Shown piece after piece: positions 62,201 to 64,000 of a stretch of 64,000 bases of DNA. The DNA is from Baylisascaris procyonis. Its lineage: Eukaryota > Nematoda > Chromadorea > Rhabditida > Ascarididae. A model generated the notes under the pieces. It worked only from the letters and a program-made list of their open reading frames with translations, was not told the DNA's origin and searched no databases. The DNA lies in contig JAZARR010000044.1 of assembly GCA_037389465.1 (NCBI GenBank), positions 1 to 64,000 on the forward strand. Reading direction: 5' to 3'. How positions within the stretch are numbered: position 1 is the stretch's first letter; every line of letters starts with the position of its first letter. Position numbers and translations under genes: made by a program.

Positions 62201-63986
62201 AATATTGTAAACCACAACACCAGCAATGTTCCCATGGCTTAGACAGTGCATAAGGATCAAGGTGATGTCTTTGCTTCGCTGACGTTGTGGATCTTGAGAG
62301 ATAGGAGTATAGAAGATCATGGCATAGATTTGTTTTGAGTTTAATTAATTGTATACTTGTCGTCCTGTCTTTATTCTCTGTTCTGTCTTTTGGAAATGTA
62401 TGTGATCAGAGTAAAACGAAGTGAATTGTATAGGGAGTATTGAGGCTAGGATTTCGGTGATAAAGAGTGGTGCTTTATTACTGGAAATATATATTAAAAT
62501 TGGGAACGGGTTCCTTCAAAAATTGTATTACTTTAGCTCGTACAAAAGGGGATATTCTAATTACAAGCGTGTTCATTGTTCTGTAGATCGATCGGGAAGA
62601 CAGAATTTTCCTTGAAATTTGTGAAGTAGTCTAGTGATGGTTCCACCTCTCTTGCTCGATTATGGCCATGCTTGTGAGATGTTCGATAGGAAACGAAGGA
62701 AGGTTAGGCCTCAGTGGTAAGTATATACCGAAGCGTGTGTAGCCGCTATATCTAAGAGTTCAGGTGCTTTTAAAGTGCACTTTCAGGGACTCAAAAGGCA
62801 TTTTGTGGGTGTAAGTCCAAGAATCGTTTTCGTAAGTTTAACTACAGTATATGATGTTGCGGAATTGAGTTCAACCTTTCTCATAAATAGTGAAGGAGCG
62901 TATATTCTGCAGAGTGGAGCTGTCGTGTAGATTAGTCGCTGATTTTTGCAGAGTAATGTGAAGCAAATCTCATTTAGCAGTGTTTTGAGGCGTATCTGAG
63001 CCGCCCCCTATCTAAGGTAGAATCGAAGCTTTCCATGGCAGGCTGATTAGAAGGACTTGGCGAGCAAAATTTTGGGATTTAGGAGTGAGTTTGGTTTGTT
63101 GATCTAATCCCACTAAAGTTTTCAAAAGGCATCAATGTTGGTCTTAGTGATTGACGTGATTGTTAAACAGTCTTCCAATGATATTTTGAGGAATGGGACG
63201 AGTGGCTAAAGTTTGCAGATAATTGAGAAGTGCTTTCATAGAGAATGCCAAATTTACGCAGTGTCGCAGTGCATCACAACAAGATTACAGAAGATATCTG
63301 TCGTTTGCACTGCGGGTTTTTAGTGATGAGACCATAAAGGTTATTTATGAGCTCAGTCATTAGCACTGTAAAGTTATCTATCATGCTGCAAACAAAAATT
63401 ATTGTTGTTGAATTAGAACCTTTGTTCACTCTGAACTTTCCAAAGACAAAAATGCGTCAGGCTTCTGAAAATTGAGTCAAATTGCTATAAGATCAGCACA
63501 TAATAAGTGAAGCACCCTGTTCCTACCACTTTGGCATTCCGAGGCTTCAAATTTTTGCTTTCGTTTTAGCTATGTTTGCTTTAATTTGTCCTCTTGCTTT
63601 TCTCGTCCACTTTACTTTTCTCGGATTTGTGGGTGAACCCACCACTTCTGCCCTATCTTCGAAAACTGGAGATCTCCAAAACGAACAGAGATGCTCACAT
63701 GGATCACTTAGTGCTTTTGCAAATCTGCAAATGATTACAGTAATTTGTTTAATGCGTAAAAGGAAAGCGCTGATTGGAACTTGAAGAGTTCGTTATTCCA
63801 GCATTAGCCTTCATCTGAGCTTATTCAGATGCATCGGCAACAAGCGAACGTCAACGCAAACTTCTGCAGAACGTCGAGCTAGCCCAAATGGCGAATACAG
63901 CGAGGGCGCTTATGGAGGCTGCCTCGCACTATGAAGCTGCTTTCACCTCTGCTTCTCATTACGAACACGTGCGACCGATGTTTAAG
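47144..63986 (+). CDS. agef-1: BIG1/2-type brefeldin-A-inhibited Arf guanine-nucleotide exchange factor, N-terminal 815 residues
   Basis: Fifteen exons join in phase to 815 residues, and the last donor at 63987 shows that the gene continues beyond the window (family members have about 1,600-1,850 residues). Order: DCB domain (1-210), linker, HUS domain with HUS box NYDC at 414-417, Sec7 domain (about 555-745), start of HDS1. In the Sec7 domain [12 protein letters not shown] carries the catalytic Glu661, which displaces Mg/phosphate from Arf-GDP. Known family members dimerise through DCB/HUS and load GTP on class I Arfs at the trans-Golgi and endosomes to recruit AP-1 and GGA coats. Tyr697, Ser698, Asp705 and Met715 match the residues tied to brefeldin A sensitivity. 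The nematode ortholog is called agef-1. Introns are 0.3-2.1 kb; intron 7 holds an antisense LTR element. Confidence 0.93.
47255..47385 (+). repeat. homopyrimidine-rich island in agef-1 intron 1
   Basis: About 100 bases almost all C and T (CCCACTCTCTCTTCTTACC, CTCCTCCCTCTTCCTCCTGC and so on) shortly after the exon 1 donor. This position could influence splicing through pyrimidine-binding proteins; that is inference. Confidence 0.65.
47919..48119 (+). CDS. agef-1: agef-1 exon 2: DCB domain
   Basis: Acceptor ATTGCAG|GAGCATG, 67 codons, donor [27 protein letters not shown] and [19 protein letters not shown] match human BIG1 closely (Q-L-R-K-A-C-E, D-K-Y-F-L-P-F-E-L-A-C-Q-S-K). A Gly/Asp/Thr-rich loop (residues 50-58) replaces a longer, variable vertebrate loop. 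Confidence 0.93.
48753..48899 (+). CDS. agef-1: agef-1 exon 3: DCB domain
   Basis: Acceptor AATTTCAG|AAGCTG, 49 codons, donor [26 protein letters not shown] and [14 protein letters not shown], then [12 protein letters not shown] are near-invariant family phrases. The open frame runs on past the donor into intron 3, which is read-through. Confidence 0.95.
49840..49980 (+). CDS. agef-1: agef-1 exon 4: DCB domain
   Basis: Acceptor AAATTAAG|GCAATT (poor pyrimidine tract), 47 codons, donor [32 protein letters not shown] and [12 protein letters not shown] match the family (V-R-T-C-Y-N-I-Y-L, N-Q-T-T-A-K-A-T-L-T-Q). It contains no ATG start, so it is easily missed. Confidence 0.93.
51537..51635 (+). 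CDS. agef-1: agef-1 exon 5: end of DCB domain
   Basis: Acceptor ATGTTTTAG|GTGATC, 33 codons, donor [28 protein letters not shown] follows SLTQ exactly as M-L-N-V-I-F-x-R-M does in human BIG1; the rest ([13 protein letters not shown]) starts the disordered linker. Phase fits both neighbours. The linker is far shorter than in vertebrates, or a linker exon has been missed in introns 4 or 5. Confidence 0.75.
52345..52547 (+). CDS. agef-1: agef-1 exon 6: linker and start of HUS domain
   Basis: Acceptor ATTTTTTAG|GCCATG, 67 codons and two bases, donor CCTAG|GTTTGC. A loose linker rich in Pro, Ser and Asp is followed by [19 protein letters not shown], matching human L-Q-K-D-A-F-L-V-F-R-S-L-C-K-L-S-M-K. 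The ATG at 52348 is internal, not the gene start. Confidence 0.92.
52850..53084 (+). CDS. agef-1: agef-1 exon 7: HUS domain, tandem NAGNAG acceptor
   Basis: The 3' splice site reads TTTCAGTAG|TCACGAG. Splicing after CAG (start 52850) or after TAG (start 52853) keeps the frame and adds or omits one Ser. [36 protein letters not shown] and [12 protein letters not shown] match the family. Donor ATTGAG|GTCTGC, phase 0. Confidence 0.94.
53145..53230 (+). repeat. dispersed TGTC/hairpin repeat, copy 8
   Basis: GTGTGTATGTGTCTGTCTG, TTTGTTAGTCTATCTATCC, TTTTCAATTCGAGAGCAACTC. It starts about 60 bases into agef-1 intron 7. The core is diverged. Confidence 0.45.
54149..54721 (-). mobile_element. BEL/Pao-type LTR, antisense in agef-1 intron 7
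   Basis: Read on the minus strand: a purine tract AAAGTGGAGGTG (54733-54722), then TGTTGTGATGG opening the LTR, a TATA-like GTGCATAAAAGGGGAGCG (about 54411), a GC-richer transcribed part, AATAAAAACTTTAACC (about 54188-54173), and an end near GGCTCCACA at 54149. It is about 573 bp. A pol C-terminus precedes the purine tract, as expected for a 3' LTR. The sequence beyond the end, CGGCACCTGGT, resembles what follows the LTR at 5371, so a second junction type cannot be excluded. The other end of the element is missing. A 124-codon minus frame inside is not a gene. Confidence 0.7.
54736..54993 (-). pseudogene. C-terminal remnant of an LTR-retrotransposon polyprotein
   Basis: The minus-strand frame ends [19 protein letters not shown], then a short tail and TAA just before the LTR's purine tract. 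A run of R-x-S-x-R-x-R-x-P at the end of pol, right before the polypurine tract and LTR, is typical of BEL/Pao and Ty3 elements. Nothing of the integrase core, reverse transcriptase or protease remains upstream, where exon 8 of agef-1 begins 240 bases on. Treated as a truncated dead copy. Confidence 0.5.
55232..55432 (+). CDS. agef-1: agef-1 exon 8: HUS box
   Basis: Acceptor GTTTTCAG|GTATTC, 67 codons, donor [32 protein letters not shown] and [20 protein letters not shown] match the family nearly word for word. NYDC (414-417) is the HUS box used for DCB-HUS contact. Confidence 0.96.
56319..56616 (+). CDS. agef-1: agef-1 exon 9: HUS to Sec7 linker
   Basis: Ninety-nine codons and one base. [20 protein letters not shown] matches human L-R-K-K-G-L-E-C-L-V-S-I-L-K-C-M-V-E. 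The 5' limit is uncertain: phase 0 requires GAATTGAG|CTGCAAATAG, a weak site, while the better-looking CAAATAG|CTGTG would need phase 1 and thus a missing small exon upstream (a candidate with good splice signals, 55878-55912, has the wrong phase). Residues 438-485 are not conserved. Donor AACAAG|GTTAAC. Confidence 0.8.
56974..57013 (+). repeat. tandem duplication in agef-1 intron 9
   Basis: TAGTATTTCCTGAATTTA occurs twice, separated by CTT. Confidence 0.85.
57389..57506 (+). CDS. agef-1: agef-1 exon 10: linker and start of Sec7 domain
   Basis: Acceptor AATTTCAG|ATGGTG; two bases complete Asp537. [17 protein letters not shown] matches the family's F-E-x-L-K-Q-Q-K-E-I-I-E-Q-G-I-D-L-F. Three donors were considered: ATCT|GTTTGT (57507), TTT|GTTTCA and ATTT|GTAAAA. 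Only the first joins exon 11 in the family frame, giving [12 protein letters not shown]. The strong-looking GTAAAA site would break the frame. Confidence 0.9.
58178..58324 (+). CDS. agef-1: agef-1 exon 11: Sec7 domain, N-terminal half
   Basis: Acceptor GTATTTAG|GTTTGC, phase 2 in and out, donor [31 protein letters not shown] and [20 protein letters not shown] match the Sec7 helices that form the N-terminal superhelix. Confidence 0.95.
58650..58795 (+). repeat. degenerate tandem repeat in agef-1 intron 11
   Basis: Variants of GGTATAAATTAAGTGCA with 6-8 variable bases recur about six times (AGGTATGAATTAGGTGCAT, TATATAAATTAAGTGCAATT, AGGTATAAATTAAGTGCAT, CGTATAAATCAAGTACA). The unit is about 22-24 bases. 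Confidence 0.75.
59455..59625 (+). CDS. agef-1: agef-1 exon 12: Sec7 catalytic core
   Basis: Acceptor GTTTCAG|TTTCAA, donor [30 protein letters not shown] precedes [20 protein letters not shown], Sec7 motif 1, with the glutamic finger Glu661. All motif residues are present, so exchange activity is expected. Confidence 0.97.
60682..60766 (+). CDS. agef-1: agef-1 exon 13: Sec7 motif 2
   Basis: Acceptor ATTTGCAG|TTTGGG, 28 codons, donor [32 protein letters not shown] then DLHSPQ is Sec7 motif 2, lining the Arf-binding groove. Tyr697, Ser698 and Asp705 are three of the four positions where Tyr-Ser-Asp-Met predicts brefeldin A trapping of the Arf-GDP-GEF complex. The exon is in a different frame from the long open frame that covers it (60537-60743). 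Confidence 0.97.
61919..62075 (+). CDS. agef-1: agef-1 exon 14: end of Sec7 domain
   Basis: Acceptor CTTTGAAG|GTACGT (few pyrimidines), 52 codons and one base, donor [32 protein letters not shown] and [15 protein letters not shown] match the family. Met715 completes the brefeldin A set. Ending at the TAG two bases past the donor would truncate the protein and is not the likely product. Confidence 0.95.
62076..63828 (+). other. agef-1: agef-1 intron 14
   Basis: 1.75 kb with no recognised repeat or exon. The frames at 62421-62615 and 63572-63784 are short and unrecognised. Confidence 0.7.
63829..63986 (+). CDS. agef-1: agef-1 exon 15: Sec7-HDS1 linker, window edge
   Basis: Acceptor TTATTCAG|ATGCAT, two bases complete Asn763, then 52 codons; donor [32 protein letters not shown] and [11 protein letters not shown] match human S-E-K-Q-R-R-L-L-Y-N and L-E-H-V-R-P-M-F-K. 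The remaining HDS1-HDS4 exons lie beyond the window. Confidence 0.95.
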
Positions 63987-64000
63987 GTTTGTCGGGATCC

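Noticed and set aside
1..64000. tRNA, rRNA, spliced-leader or snRNA genes
   Set aside because: No cloverleaf, GTTCRANNC-type box B with partner, or SL-like sequence with an Sm site was found by reading; a covariance-model scan would be decisive.

Overview
The window is AT-rich animal nuclear DNA that reads as nematode: U-rich/CAG 3' splice sites, small coding exons in long introns, no bacterial-style gene packing, and a large ArfGEF whose N-terminal wording looks more worm-like than insect- or vertebrate-like (judged from memory, no search run). It begins with GATC and ends with GGATCC, as the insert of a Sau3AI/BamHI-type clone would.

Layout. 1-15469: no gene I can support; it holds a solo-like LTR on the minus strand (5371-5665), a decayed BEL/Pao-like pol fragment (7949-8278) and a degenerate pyrimidine-rich tandem repeat (7440-7850). 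15470-37360 (+): a four-exon gene for a 166-residue secreted precursor (signal peptide, acidic propeptide, polybasic cleavage site, one LDLa module, short helical tail), with a 16.5 kb first intron carrying long (TA)n tracts. 37361-47143: intergenic, dominated by a 2.6 kb satellite of about 118 copies of a 22-bp unit that keeps exact register over 115 units. 47144-63986 (+, running off the window): at least 15 exons of a BIG1/BIG2-type Arf guanine-nucleotide exchange factor (agef-1/ARFGEF1-2): DCB, HUS, complete Sec7, start of HDS1. Intron 7 contains an antisense BEL/Pao-type LTR joined to a C-terminal pol remnant.

The two genes are on the same strand but share no obvious pathway beyond the secretory route: the first product enters the ER and would be processed in the Golgi; the second would activate Arf GTPases at the trans-Golgi. 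The Sec7 domain keeps the catalytic Glu (661) and the Y/S/D/M set linked to brefeldin A sensitivity.

Other structure: a dispersed repeat family with a TGTC-rich arm followed by an inverted-repeat core (eight copies seen, both strands), five long (TA)n tracts confined to the introns of the first gene, many strand-asymmetric homopurine/homopyrimidine islands, and 5' splice sites with very relaxed sequence (five of fifteen agef-1 donors begin GTTT). A few antisense candidate exons and small ORFs are listed at low confidence. All exon models come from reading splice sites and matching remembered family sequence; none has been tested against transcripts.
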